From the NCBI GenBank assembly GCA_029168955.1, contig JAPDOI010000271.1, positions 400,001 through 464,000 on the forward strand: a stretch of DNA of 64,000 nt. Direction: 5' to 3'. A program made the position numbers and the translations under genes. The number at the start of each line of letters is the position of its first letter. The stretch's first letter is position 1. Below the pieces are notes generated by a model, which saw only the letters and a list, made by a program, of their open reading frames with translations, was not told the DNA's origin and did no database searches. This DNA comes from Aplectana chamaeleonis. Its lineage: Eukaryota; Nematoda; Chromadorea; Rhabditida; Cosmocercidae. Shown one piece after another: positions 1 through 11,613 of the stretch.

Positions 1-395
1 TTAGACGTTTGCTTGGATATTTCTGGTCGCGGATGTGCCACAACGAAGATCTCTGCAACGAAATTGACGCCTGACACGAGAGTGATGCCAACATCTCCCA
101 ACGCCATCTCAAGCGGATACGAAAGGTCGACTTTGTCTGTTTGAGCATGTTTCAAGAAGACCGCCTTGTTCAACGATGTTTGGATGCTTCCGAGTCCTCT
201 TTGGAAACGGCCACCTGGACGTGGGCGAAAGTTTCGGACGGACGTGGTGAAGGTTTATCTGAATCGCTCGGCATTTATTCAGGCGCGATGTTCTTTTTCG
301 CAGAAAGTGGAATAGCGACTAATGTAGGGAATGTGTTCAGGTTGTAGCTGAGCACAGTGAAAATGGAAACGGTAAACTACTGGGCCAGTAGCAAT
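1..395 (+). mobile_element. 3' fragment of the same RTE-like element
   Basis: The first 395 bases align by eye with 6227-6660 of the element at 3439-6717: the stretches for a GYFW motif, the CACAACGAAGATCTCTGCAA region and the AACATCTCCCAACGCCATCTC region recur in the same order with scattered substitutions and indels. The copy enters the window already truncated and has no open frame. It was not made as a tandem of the 3439 copy, because the sequence between them is unrelated. Confidence 0.7.
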
Positions 396-410
396 CCCCG
401 ATTGTGGTGA

Positions 411-605
411 CTTTAAATAGGCAGCCAACCTGAGGTTGGTGACGCCTATATGCCTCCTATGGTTGACACCCTGGAACGGGATTTATCTCGAAGGGTGGTG
501 TTGAATGCAAAACTCTCAATCGTAGGAGCGTTTGAACCAACACAGCACGAGCCTAGGCAACGGATGCCCATTACAGCGCCTTAGACCACTAGGCCACACG
601 TACAC
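411..605 (-). repeat. tRNA-derived SINE-like repeat, copy 1
   Basis: Read on the minus strand, the 5' part contains TGGCCTAGTGG, an excellent RNA polymerase III A-box match, and about 45 nt later GGTTCAAACGCTCC, a B-box-like string. The 3' part (CATAGGAGGCATATAGGCG, then AGGTTGGCTGCC) is shared with 8740-8905 on the same strand. A tRNA-like head with a shared body is the structure of a SINE. The tRNA part does not fold as a clean tRNA gene to my eye. Confidence 0.45.
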
Positions 606-1189
606 ATATGAGTGGACGTTTCATGTTTTTCTACATACACTACCTCCACAGTTCTTCGTATCCATTGCAACTTTGATCGAGGTAGCGGTCGTAAATATGG
701 GTTTCGAGAACGTGCCCATGTGTACCTTTCAGGTATAACAATTCTTCAGCATTGAATGATGGGATTCTAGAGTCTTCCACGAAAATCATCGAGCCGACAG
801 AATTTTAGGTTTAGAAAGCGATTTTGAGATTATTTTGTTAGATGGCCAATTATCACCGATATCACGATACGCAATACTTTGAAATTTCATTTTGGATAAC
901 ACAAGGTTGCAATTTCATTGCAACCTTGTGTTTTCCTTCGCAAGGTAAACCAAAGAGTTCAGAGAGGATTTTTTAAATTATGGACTAATTTTTCCTCAGT
1001 CTGTTTCATGCTTCCCAGTCCACATAGAAAGTAGTGAAATTGTTCCTAGAGAAGTGAAAGACAATAGCCGCACTCAGATGAACAATTATACAGAGTTTAG
1101 TAACTAGAACACGCGGATCACGTAAATTTTATGCTTTTTCTCGAGAACGAAACAATGTCGCAGCCATCACTTTTAGATGGCTATCTTGG
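600..1189. other. No gene seen
   Basis: AT-rich unique-looking sequence. A small perfect hairpin surrounds 903-933 (AAGGTTGCAATTTCATTGCAACCTT). I see no credible coding frame. Confidence 0.5.
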
Positions 1190-1912
1190 CGAATCTGTTC
1201 TCACCTGCAGTGAGCGACTATTTTAAAAAATGCAAAATTGGTCGAATATGGCCAAAACAACTTCTAGGAAATTCAAATTTAGCTCTGAATTGTAGTAAAG
1301 CATGTGAAATCTATAAAGGAGGCTCCTTCATGACAGCTGCGTTCAATTCGAAGTGAATCTCTCACCAATCTTTGCCAGGAATCTTCGAATCATCAATTGA
1401 ACCTTCGAACGTTTCGCCTGCCTTTCCTTTCAGCTGGCAGCGGAGCTAAATGACTGCCAGCCGGCAGGTGCAATTATTCCTTGGCCCCCTAAACAGCGAG
1501 AATGGCCGCCCTGCTGTGATGGGGTGATAAGTGGACAGCGGACTGGTCGGCTCGCAAGCGCTCCACTGCCTTCTCTCGGGGCGCACTTTACTCAAAAATT
1601 CGCCACCATTGGACGTGCACGACCCCACGTCCGCGGTATCGACCAAAATTCTTTTCGCATCGCGCGCTATTTCTGTTTCCTTTGCGGCGGTGAGCGAAGT
1701 CACCACCCGTTTCTTGCAGTCAGCCACCTCGCAAAAGAACGCTCACTGCTGCCAGGTGGCTGACTATAACTGTCATTAACTTGGGCGCCGCTTGTGCAAT
1801 TCTATGCCGGCGTGTTCACATCGATAGCCAATCACTGATTGACACTGTCACCACGCAGTGACAGCCGGTAGCTGCCACCTCCCGAGGGGATTGCTACTGG
1901 CCCTGGAACGGC
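1190..1912 (+). repeat. Dispersed repeat family D1, copy 1
   Basis: About 650-720 bp of colinear similarity to 14160-14825 on the same strand, including AAAGCATGTGAAATCTATAA, GTGATAAGTGGACAGCG, TTGGACGTGCACGACC and GATTGACACTGTC. Divergence by eye is moderate, with indels. No conserved reading frame emerges from comparing the two copies, so the family looks non-coding. Confidence 0.7.
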
Positions 1913-1966
1913 CCACCTCGCCAAAGGTGCGGACTTACCGCTACAGGCATGAGCCAGCCAATGAAG
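1890..1966 (+). mobile_element. Short RTE-like 3' tail fragment
   Basis: The order CCACCTCGCCAAAGGTGCGG, then AGCCAGCCAATGAAGTCAAAG, parallels the last 80 bases of the element ending at 6717 (CACACCTCGGTGAAGATGCGG, then AAAGCCAACCGATTAAGTCA). It directly abuts the D1 repeat. Confidence 0.4.
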
Positions 1967-2022
1967 TCAAAGAAAGTGCCTGAGCATCAACAATAAACGA
2001 AATTGTAGGTTCTAAAGTTCAT

Positions 2023-2240
2023 CTCCGCAATGCCGTTCAGTCCGCAAAGTGCACGCTGATTGCGAAAGCGTGCTGCGGTGCGGTTACGAGTATCCTCAGA
2101 CAGGGATGTGGGATCACGCAGACGGTTTTTGCCCCTGGTGCTCGGGTGGTTCCACATCCCTGTCTGAGGATACTCGCAGCCGTGCCGCAGCACGCCTTCG
2201 CAATCAGCGTGCACGTTGCGGACTGAACGCGTGTGCGGAG
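2023..2240. repeat. Foldback family FB-A, copy 1 (218 bp palindrome)
   Basis: Inverted arms of roughly 90 bp: CTCCGCAATGCCGTTCAGTC at the left end and its near complement at the right end, with GAGTATCCTCAGACAGGGAT mirrored around a short loop. Related copies lie at 19702-19945 and 31193-31352. The structure is MITE-like and non-coding. Confidence 0.75.
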
Positions 2241-3427
2241 ATGAGTTGTACAGCAGATTCTATGAAAATTCGTTCTTTCCCTAAAGTGCAGGAAATCATA
2301 TCTACAACAACTCAAGCACTGTTGTTGCAATTCCTGAAACAGTGTCTTATCTTATAAAACGTCGTTTGAGAAAGAGGGAGTACAAAATAGATTAAAAATG
2401 CCAGCATTCGTCAGACCGAGTGCGGAAGTTACAGCTGGGAAGGAACTTCTCATGGATTGTAAGATAAATGCAACTCCTGCATCTTGCAGCTGCCGTGCCA
2501 AGAGAAAATGGGAAATTCAAGGTAAACACAGGTTTATGATTCATAGCTTCGCAGACACGAAGACGAGGAACTCTTTCGCCTAGTTTGTTCGAGTTCTATA
2601 GATTACTACTCCCAGTGTTGGCCTCTTCTCCCTACTAGTTGGTCCTGTCTGCTTTTGACCAAGGTGCTAACCAAGCCGATATCTAAGGATTCTATTAATG
2701 CATAGAACCTTGGTCGCTCAGTTCTCACGAAACAATTCCGGTAGTTAGGGTGCCAAATAGCTTGAAAGTCGATCGGTCACCTCAAACAGCTCGCCGTCCT
2801 TTGCGTCCATATGAAATCTGCAAGTTGAGGCTTGTTGGCAAGAGGGGAAGAGGTAGGCCTATCATCTAACAGCGTAAGAAACTAGAAAACACAGAGCTGC
2901 AAAACTGCTGCTAACATAATGAAAAAAGGGGCGAAGTGGGCAAAGTTGGCAACAAAAGCGTCTTTTCATAAAATCAACTGCATCAGTGCGTATGTTTTTC
3001 ATACAGTCTAATTTGCACATCTAGTGATCAGGGAAATTCCATGAGATATTGCCCCTTGCAGAAGATCTATCTGAGGATCATTCTATAGTTAAAGCGCGAA
3101 AGCTGGCAGTGGTGAGACAAATTTGGTGAAGAGTTAAACATTAAAAAATGGAATTAAAAAATTATGGAAATCATAAATATATATTGAAAAATATATTTTT
3201 ATAACAAAAGTATTAGTTTCATATGCTTTCACACAATATTGTGGTGTTGAATAATATGTGTGAATTTCATAATTACAACTTCTAGCTAAGTACCTTCGTC
3301 ACTGAAGAGGCTCGGGGCAGTTATTGATGTGAACTGTCTGAAGTTAGAGCCGAAACCATTATATGTGAATAATAGTTGAGCGCTACTTACAATTTACGAT
3401 TCAAGCGAAACGATAATAATACATTTT
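2241..3427. other. No gene seen
   Basis: Mostly unique-looking AT-rich DNA up to the target duplication of the RTE-like element. Around 3170-3200 there is a TATATA-rich stretch. No supported coding or RNA feature. Confidence 0.5.
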
Positions 3428-3435
3428 GTTAGCTA

Positions 3436-6400
3436 GTGGGGGTGTGTATACAAGTCTGTTGGTACCTGCTCGTTGGTGCCCCTGCTTCTACTGAACCCAG
3501 CAGACGTTTGAGTGTACACAGGGAACGTTCGAGCGATATAGCGTTCACAACCATATCGAGAAAGTATCCCGCACATTGCATAAAGGTGTCGCCGTCCGGC
3601 ACACCAAGGCCTCTGGTCCATAACACCTTAGGATCCGTACCTAGGGAGTTCGTGGAGTCTTTGGTCACAAGCCACAGTTTCGCCACCCTGAACTGTCGAT
3701 CGCTGTCGAGTGATATCCAAAAAACTGCGCTATCCAGACTTCTGAGCTATTTCCATGCGCCGTTTGCTGCTTTGCAGGAAACCCGCCTCAAGGATAGACC
3801 CGTCATCAGCGTCGGAGAGTACACCATCTACAGCGGTAACGCTGACGATAGGAGAGTGGGAGTCTGTGCAATAGCTGTAAGGAAGGATTTCAATGGTATG
3901 GTCAAGGAGTTCGGCTCAACGTCGTGCCGGAATCAATTCGTACGACTGCGGGATCACAGAGGATTCAATCTGTGGATAGTGAGTGCTCATGCGCCTACTG
4001 AAACCACCGAAGGCAATTCGAAGGATGCGTTTTATGAGGAACTCAATACGTTGCTGGCCAGCATACCTTGTCAACATGCTGTTGTCGTGGGGATTGACGC
4101 AAATGCGAAGATGGGACTTGATCAGGAATCCGAGGTACTCAGTAAATGGTTCTACCCAGTGAAGCAAAACATCGGACAATGGCTACCGCCTTGTCGAATT
4201 TTGTGAACGCAGTGGTCTGATTATTGCATCGACATTCAAGAGGAATCATCGCCGCCATCAGCTTACGTGGCAGGGACCAACCCAGCTATCTCCAGAAGAG
4301 CAGCGGAAGCGGAAGATGGCAACTTTGAAACTACAGCTTGACTATGTCCTGACGAGGAATATTCCAGTATCGGACATTCGAAGATCTAGAGCTGTGTGGG
4401 ATGTCGCATTCGATTCGGATCAGCGTCCTGTTCTGTTGAACTTCACTGCGAGGATTCATAAGAGGAAGCGAGGGGCTCAGCCTCTCCAGAGGATTGACAT
4501 GACAAGTCTTAGAGATGAAGAGTGCAGAAGGAATTTTCGACAACGCGTTTCTATTCACATCGGAGTACGGACTAAGAAGGAACTTTGCGACGCGGACTCT
4601 TTCGTCAAGTGCATCCAGGACGCTTCGAAAGAGGCACTCCCGGTTGTACAGCCTAAGAAGTTCGCCTACGTCTCGGAAGAAACAACATCTACTTACAACA
4701 GAGTATGTGCTCTCCGAACTGCAGGAAACTTCGTGGAGGAGAAGCGTCTCAGGAGGAAGTTGCGTCGGCAGCTTCAAAATGACCGCGAACGAGAATGGAC
4801 GTGTAGAGCTAAGGAGTTTGAGAAGGCTTGGGAGGAGAAGAATCCGAGGAAAGCCTACACGTTGTTACGACAGTATAGCGGGAAGATGAAGAGATGTTCT
4901 CCTGTCTTGAACACTACCAATGGAGTTGCAGTTGGTGATGCGACGTTGCCAATATTTAAGGATTACTTCAGTTCAGTACTGAATCGTCCAGCGCCGTCAG
5001 TACCAGAGCTGCCGCATGTTCAGAGAGCACATTACAATGTCAGTGAGGAACCGCCGACTGAGTCTGAAGTTTTGGATCGTGTCTGGAGAATGAAGAATGG
5101 AAAGGCTGGTGGAGCTGACAACATCACTGCTGAAATGCTGAAAGCTCTTCCTCCGTCTGGGATTCGTGAAATGACCAACACCATCCGTGCTATATGAATT
5201 AGCGAAAGGATACCCGATTCGTGGAGACATGCGATCATCGTACCTCTTCACAAGAAGCTATCCGTCACGGATCCTATGAACTACAGAGGAATATCTCTAC
5301 TTCGTGTCATGTACAAGGTTTTAGAACGTATCATTCTCGAGCGACTTATCAAACATCGTGAAAGAACGACCAGAGATGAGCAAGCCGGTTTTCGACCTGG
5401 AAGATCGACCATCGACCAAGTGTTCGTCGTGAGAAGAGTAATTGAATCGTGGCAGCGGTATTCGAAGCCATTACAGCTTGCTTTTTTGAACTTTGAAGCC
5501 GCGTTCGACTCTCCTCATCGTGATCGATTGCTCAATGCTCTGCGAGCAGATGGAGTCCCGGAAAAGTATGTTCGGTTAATCGAGTACATGAACAAATGAA
5601 CAACAGCAGCAGTTCGTACACCTGTCGGATTTACGTCAGCTTTCGAGGTGAAAACAGGAGTAAGGCAAGGAGCCGTTGCAGGACCTTTTCTTTTCAACTT
5701 CGCCGTTGATGACATCATGCGTAGTGTTGCAGAACAGTTTCCTGCGGATGTGATCCTAACACCATCAGGACGCTCCCTTGTCGACCTGGAGTACGCCGAC
5801 GACATCGTGTTATTCGCTGAAAACAACGTAAAACTGCAAAGGATTGTGAACCTCGTTTCGAAGCATGCCGCAGCCTATGAACTTCGTCTTCGTCCGGACA
5901 AATGCAAGCAGATGTGGGTCTCTCAGAGGCCTTCAACGGGAATTTGTGTGGACGGACAACGTATCGAACTGGTGGACGATTTCTGTTATTTGGGCTGTTT
6001 GCTGAAGAACGATGGTAGTTATGCAGCGGATATTCGACAACGATGTGCGAAAGCTACGTCTGCATTTAATTCTCTAACCAAGTGTTTGTGGTCTACCACC
6101 ATCGCGAAGGAAGTCAAGTTGCGCGTCTACCTATCCGCTATTCGCCCTATCATGATGTACGGATCGGAGACGTGGGCAGCACCGAAGACGCAGATGGAAA
6201 GGTTGGATTGCACGGAGAGGAAGCTTTTTAGGCGTTTGCTTGGATATTTCTGGCTGCGTGTATGCCATAACGAAGACCTTTACAAGGAAATCGACGCAGT
6301 ACATCAACGCTTGACACGTGGGAGGTGCCAACATCTCCCAATGCCATCTCAAGCAGCAATGGAAAGCCGACTTCGACTGCTCGGGCATATACTAAGAAGA

Positions 6401-6670
6401 ACGCCGGATCGTCTCGTACAACACGCTTTAAGAATGCTTCCAAATCCTGTCTGGAAACGGCCACCTGAGCGTAGGCGGAAGTTCTGGACGGATGTGGTTA
6501 AAGAGGATTTGAAGTCACTCGGCTTCGAAAGACAGTTCAGGCGCAATGTTTCGTTTCGCAGGAAATGGAATAGTGACAGCTGGATATAATGTGTTCAAAT
6601 TGTGGCTGAAGACCGTGAAAAATGGACACGGCTGGCTACTAGGAAGGCACACCTCGGTGAAGATGCGGAA
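3436..6670 (+). pseudogene. Endonuclease-reverse transcriptase of the RTE-like element, inactivated
   Basis: Frame 1 (3436-4206) holds an apurinic-type endonuclease: FATLNCRSL, LQETRL (metal-binding Glu), SAHAPT and GIDANAKMG. A frameshift near 4170-4180 moves the product to frame 2, which continues with LDYVL and FDSDQRPVLL. In that last motif the usual SDH histidine reads Gln. The RT domain follows: NYRGISLL, DEQAGFRPGRSTIDQ, FLNFEAAFDS (motif A, first catalytic Asp replaced by Asn), GVRQGAVAGP (motif B) and EYADDIVLF (motif C intact). The C-terminal region includes MYGSETWAAP and a region with conserved Cys/His. In-frame stops lie at 5195-5197 (TGA), 5597-5599 (TGA) and 6587-6589 (TAA), with recognisable coding continuing to about 6670. 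The lesions and two catalytic substitutions argue for an old, non-functional copy. The 3' part resembles the fragment at the left window edge. Confidence 0.87.
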
Positions 6671-6717
6671 TGACCGCGTCAGGCGAAAGCCAACCGATTA
6701 AGTCAAGTAAGTCAAAG
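3439..6717 (+). mobile_element. RTE-like non-LTR retrotransposon, near full length, with 11-bp target site duplication
   Basis: The unit carries an endonuclease domain followed by a reverse transcriptase domain and ends in a short repetitive AAGTCAAGTAAGTCAAA tail. Exactly the same 11 bases, GTTAGCTAGTG, lie immediately left (3428-3438) and right (6718-6728), which reads as a target site duplication and sets the element at about 3.28 kb, a normal length for RTE elements. The coding frame is broken (see the separate entry), so this copy is probably dead. A related 3' fragment lies at 1-395, and a shorter tail fragment near 1890-1966. Confidence 0.85.
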
Positions 6718-6728
6718 TTAGCTAGTGA

Positions 6729-8370
6729 GTCATTAAAAGTGGGTTGTTAGGTGGGAAAAAATAATAAAAGAAATATACCTAATAGTAAAATACATATATG
6801 AACTCGCCTACTGGACTCGACCAAAGAAGCTCTACACCGACATCGCCTCCAGCGCTCAATGCCGCAGTCGTCTACGACCAGTCGTCAAAAACCGAAAACG
6901 ACTGCACTGCACCTGATAAGCCGGGATCATACTAACCACCACCAGCGACGGCGACAGTGCATATTGGGCATATCGATTTTTATTCGATATTGATGATAAA
7001 CATTGCGTCGCGTTGTCCGTCGCTGAAAGTATGATTCCGGCCATATCCTGCTGTTCTGCTAACAAACTAATTGCATCACATATCTGTGCCCGGCACAGAC
7101 GTAACAACAAAATATATTTGAAAAATTTATAATAATGAATGATGCAAGGTAGAACGAATATACTTTTCAATAAAGAATAAATACTGTTGATAAATTCTCG
7201 AGCCTCTTATGACACAAACAAACACACGTCTCTATTTAATCCTTTCCAATTGTGTAAAGTGTTTTGATCTAAAATTTAGAAAAAATTCATGCTCTCTAGC
7301 GCGACCTGTTGGTTCCAGTCATATCAATAAACTCCGGAAAACCTTCCGAGGAAATCCCTTTTTGGTAATGATGTTTTCATCATGCAATAACGTTTGTTCT
7401 GGTTCGCGGGGGTTTCCTTCTGCTGATCACCGCGCGAGAATTTACTAGCCACGATGGAACAATTTTGTTCAAAAACGAGCCTCCTCGAGAAGTTCTTTGG
7501 ACTTTCCTTATATGATTGAAACCAATAGGTCGCGCTGGAGAAGTAGTTTTTTTCTAAAGTTCAGATTGGAGCACTTTAAAGCAAGTTGAAGCAAATGACG
7601 CTTTTCTTGCCAACTTTCCCAATTTGCAGCCTTTTACCCTAGGTTAGCAGCGGTATTGTAGATGTGCTGCATTACTACAAACAGGAGGTGAACTTCCAAC
7701 GAATTAGGACACTCAAGATGAATAATACAATGCAGGCAACCACATGTGCACGGTGTCCCACATTATTCGTCACACGAGCTTGTAATTAGTTTATGGTCAG
7801 TGTCATAAACAACTGTAAAACCAGTAAACAACTCTGAAAATGAGAAATTAGCGCCGACGTTTGCAAGGTGACACCCGTGACCTCAAAAAGGCTGAATCCT
7901 CAAGGCAACTGCCCGATGTTGTAAAGATAAAAAAGTGTATCGTTGCACAGAAATCGCTCTGTACCCTAGGTAAATAATCATTACGTCGCCTAGACCAATG
8001 TATCGTCCAGCACTGGATGGGTAAGCCGCCACGCTGCTTAGCGGCAAAAATAGCGCGCGGGAAAACGAAGTGAGGATGGCTATAGATCGACTAATATAGA
8101 AGTAAAATTGCGCAGTATTCCGCCCCGAGCTGTATGTTCCAAGAGGTAACAAGCTTAAAAATTTCGTTTTTTTTTCTGCTTTTTGTACCTCCCTTGTACC
8201 TCCCAAAAAGCGCATTAGAAATCCGGAAAGGGACCATTAAAATGTTTTCAACGCCCAAAACTACCCCCTGAGCGAAGTTTGGGTGAAGGCGCATTTGCCA
8301 AACTTTCTCCATATTGACAGTGTTCTAGACTTGTACGGATTTTCGCTTGGGCGTTTATTTATTCTGATTA
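6729..8370. other. No gene seen
   Basis: No reading frame shows recognisable motifs or paired splice signals. Nothing here matches another part of the window that I could find. Confidence 0.4.
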
Positions 8371-8680
8371 GAGTGGAAGCGTTTCAGAAAAATGCTACAT
8401 ATTTGACTTAAAACTCTCTCAGGTGGTTTTTTGACGCTGATCGCGAATCTGGAATTTATCCGTCGATTTCCCGAAGTTTTCGACTAATTTCGTTCGAAGC
8501 TTTCCAACCGGGGAAAATTTCGAGGGAAAAACGTCACTCCCGAAATTCCCGGATTTCCACGACACATGTGTACTGAAATCATTCTCTGAGGGTTATTTGA
8601 AGTGCTAAACACGAATCTGGAGTCAATTCATCGATTTTTTGCAGATTACGGTAGATTACGATGGGTATACGGTAGTAACC
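8371..8680 (+). repeat. Dispersed repeat R1, copy 1
   Basis: The reverse complement of this stretch recurs at 13190-13545. Shared blocks include GTGCTAAACACGAATCTGGA, GCAGATTACGGTAGATTACG and TCATTCTCTGAGGGTTATTT. A short third match (TACTAAACACGAATCTGAGG) lies near 62068. Confidence 0.65.
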
Positions 8681-8739
8681 TATAGTAAACCTCAGAATCT
8701 CGACAAAAGGACTCCAGCAGGGCTCGTAGCAAATCCCCC

Positions 8740-8905
8740 GCCGTCACCACATAAAGATGGCAACCAACCTTAGGTACATCGCCTCTCATGTGCCTCCTAT
8801 GGCAACCAACTTGGAGGAACCTATTGCCAGCGTAAACTTCTTGGCGAAAGTCTGGTGCAGGGAAGTGCCGAACTAAGATCGTATCCGCGACAACGGCGCA
8901 CACCC
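8740..8905 (-). repeat. tRNA-derived SINE-like repeat, copy 2
   Basis: This copy shares the body of the 411-605 repeat, with CATAGGAGGCACATGAG followed by GGTTGGTTGCCATC. Its A-box end is more diverged or truncated; a B-box-like GTTCGGCACTTCC precedes the body. Confidence 0.4.
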
Positions 8906-9735
8906 CCTCTGGGCCATGACTGCAGTTGGCAAGGGGGAAGCATTGCCCACTGATAGCTACGACATTCGAAGAAACGTCGCAAAGAGACGGTCTATTGAAA
9001 TTTATTGGAATGCGTGCATCCGTATCCTATCCAACTTTTTCTGTACAATTTTGTCGTATTCAATCAAACCGAGAAGCTGTCAGAGCAGAAATTTCCGGAT
9101 CTATTAAATTTCAGCTTATTGGCAATGGAAATTCTCGATTCTTTGATGGAGGATTTCAGATTTTCAGAAATTTATCGAAAGCCTTTAATGGATTCTTAAA
9201 ATCTACAGCCTAGCTAAAATTTGATGATAGCTTTTGAATAAATACGAATAACTGCAATAGGGCCTGCCGGAGACTTGTTAACGAGCAAATTAATACAAAC
9301 AGAAACCTCCACTATTTCTGAGCGAATAAATCAATTTGAACACCTGTTCGCCATTGGATTCAATAGATCTTTGACGAATATTCTTGCAATCATGTGGATA
9401 CTCGCAAAAAAAGCCCCGAAAATCTACGAATCTAGAACAGCATGTATAATTGAAACCAAAATTTGGTCTTCCGCACTTTTCTTATAATCGAACACTGTAA
9501 TGTGCGAATTGCTATAACTCAGATGCTTGTATTGATACTTTGTCTTAATTATACAACATCTGCAGTTAGTCTAGTACACACTTTTCTCGGCTACTTTTGC
9601 CTATATCCGACACTGGAACACTTAGATCTTCATCTCAAATAGCACTAACAGTCAAGGATACATATAGAAAAATTCGAATTGTTTATCTTTATCTCCATGT
9701 GCGACTCTCCATAAACCTCGGCATGGTAATAATCT
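8906..9735. other. No gene seen
   Basis: AT-rich, with several short open frames on the plus strand but no motifs, splice pattern or repeat match that would support one. Confidence 0.4.
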
Positions 9736-9994
9736 TGATGTCTGATGATGTTGTACTCGACACGAGGTTGGTATATCTTAGCGAGTTCCTGGCTGGGTGA
9801 GGTTCATCTGCCCTCCTCTCACACCCACGCGGGGGAAATTTGGGCTCGAATCGGTAAGTTTAAGGCGACGTTTGATCGAGTAAGCGCAAATCTTATTCGA
9901 TCCTTTCAGGCTCTGAAGAAGGAGGTTTCTCCGAAACGTCGGCCATAAAGAAGATATACCAACCTCGTGTCGAGTACAACATCATCAGACATCA
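9736..9994. mobile_element. Foldback with hammerhead-ribozyme-like core (possible Penelope-type relic)
   Basis: Outer arms of about 44 bp are near-perfect inverted copies (TGATGTCTGATGATGTTGTA and ACTCGACACGAGGTTGG are mirrored at the right end). In the loop, CTGAAGA (9913-9919) is followed by GGAG-GTTT-CTCC (9921-9932) and GAAA (9933-9936). CGACGT (9866-9871) can pair with ACGTCG (9936-9941). This matches the hammerhead order CUGANGA, stem II, GAAA, stem III. Hammerhead motifs of this sort are known in Penelope-like elements. The stem I region is not a simple match: a good hairpin (9874-9902) is separated from the core by 10 nt. Confidence 0.5.
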
Positions 9995-11039
9995 TGTTTA
10001 TCTTTAATTTCGGAAATAATATACCTGCAGATCTATCATGCAGAGAAGCGATTTCCTGCTAACGAAAAAGGACTCGTAGCAATAAGGGCTCTCCACTGGC
10101 GCATCAGAGAGAGTGCCAACGCGGACCCTCACCAATAATAAGGGGCTATCGATGGTACTCCTCTGGCAACGAACGGGAGAATATTCAAGCGATGCAGAAA
10201 AAAAGGAGAAGATAGTTGGATGTGAAAGCAACCTAGCGTTTTTCACCGAAAAAAAAATTCCTGGGAAACGCTCATAGTGGAACGCCAAAACAGTACGTGA
10301 CGCTACTAAAAAACCAAATTTCTTGAAAAAAGTGGACGTTTAAATTTTTCTTCACTTCTTTAACTAACAATTCAAGGAAAAAAGCTATGGAAACACGTGA
10401 AAGTGATGAAACTCTCAAAATCACAACGGCGCCGACTAATATGAAATAGTTTATCAGAACAAAACTAACCTGTAGCGGGAATATAGGGACGAAAAAGAGA
10501 AAGAACACAAAATACCAACGCTCGGGGAAAAATAAGCAGCTGATGAGGCGATTGATTTCGACCCTCGTAGCAAACAGCGATCAACCCATGATCTATGTCT
10601 CTAATCCTTGTAGAGGTAGAGTTTCACAAGATTCTCCAGTTTATCACCTTTCTTATCTAAAGAGCGGCCAAGCACCGAAACGGCTGCCCTCAAATGAAGG
10701 CTTTGCACAATCATTGCATTGATTAGATCTGCCCTTACATTTAAATAGAGGTGGTCAAATCCGAATACTGTTTGTCTCTGGAGCGTATTATCTTTTCTGC
10801 GCCGCCACCATCTCGGTCATACCCCACCCATGACTGAGACCTCTCGTGGCTTTGCGTGCTATTTCGCTCACTGTCATCGCGCCGCCAACATAGACCTCAG
10901 CACTTACCTCACGTCCATGGGTGGATCACATACGGCTGACAAATGGCTGCCTCCGCTGTCACTATCCATGACTGCACGCATGCATTAAGATAGGAAGGCG
11001 CTCACGTTTCGCTGCCTGGACGTGAGCTACTTGCTGATG
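9995..11039. other. No gene seen
   Basis: Includes a loose inverted repeat at about 10870-11050, where CTCACGTCCA and its complement TGGACGTGAG lie on either side of 10950. No coding support. Confidence 0.35.
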
Positions 11040-11159
11040 GCGCGGAGGCAGTGCTGAGTTTGCAACATTAGGGTGGTTCGCTACGGCCCCAGACTCGTGT
11101 TCAACACCCTAAATTACCCTCCATACAAGTTTTGAGCTAAATCCGAGATAATTTGTTGA

Positions 11160-11340
11160 AACTGCAATGGTTTCCTTTTTGCGAAACTTGAAAAATGCTC
11201 ATAACTTGTTCGAACCTGCAACTGGGGACGGGACACTGCGCATTTTTACTATTGAGCCAGAAGAGATACTAACGATACCAGTCGTTTTCGCAGATGCATT
11301 TACCACTCTAAACACTTCCCTTCTCGGTTATTTTGGAATG
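11160..11340 (+). repeat. Dispersed repeat D2, copy 1
   Basis: Colinear with 13990-14180: shared order of a CATAACTTGTTCGAACCTGC-like block, GGGACGGGACACTGCGC, AGAGATACTAACGATACCA and CACTTCCCTT. Non-coding by comparison. Confidence 0.5.
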
Positions 11341-11613
11341 TTAGACCGACTCTGAGATCCTCTTAACGATTTTCGGTGGTTCATTTCGCTAAAAAAAACC
11401 TTCGTTCACCATGCTCAACATCCGAACAGGAGTGACCTACTGCCGCACTCTCGGTACTGATTCGAAGATGGCTGGGTTGCAGGACACCCCATCAGAGGTA
11501 CTTCTCAACATTTTCGAAATTTCCAAATGTCGAAGACGTCGTGACTTGGCCGCCAGGCTGGAGCAAACTTTTTGCTCTAATCTCTGATGCATACAAATTT
11601 TGTTTACGAATTA

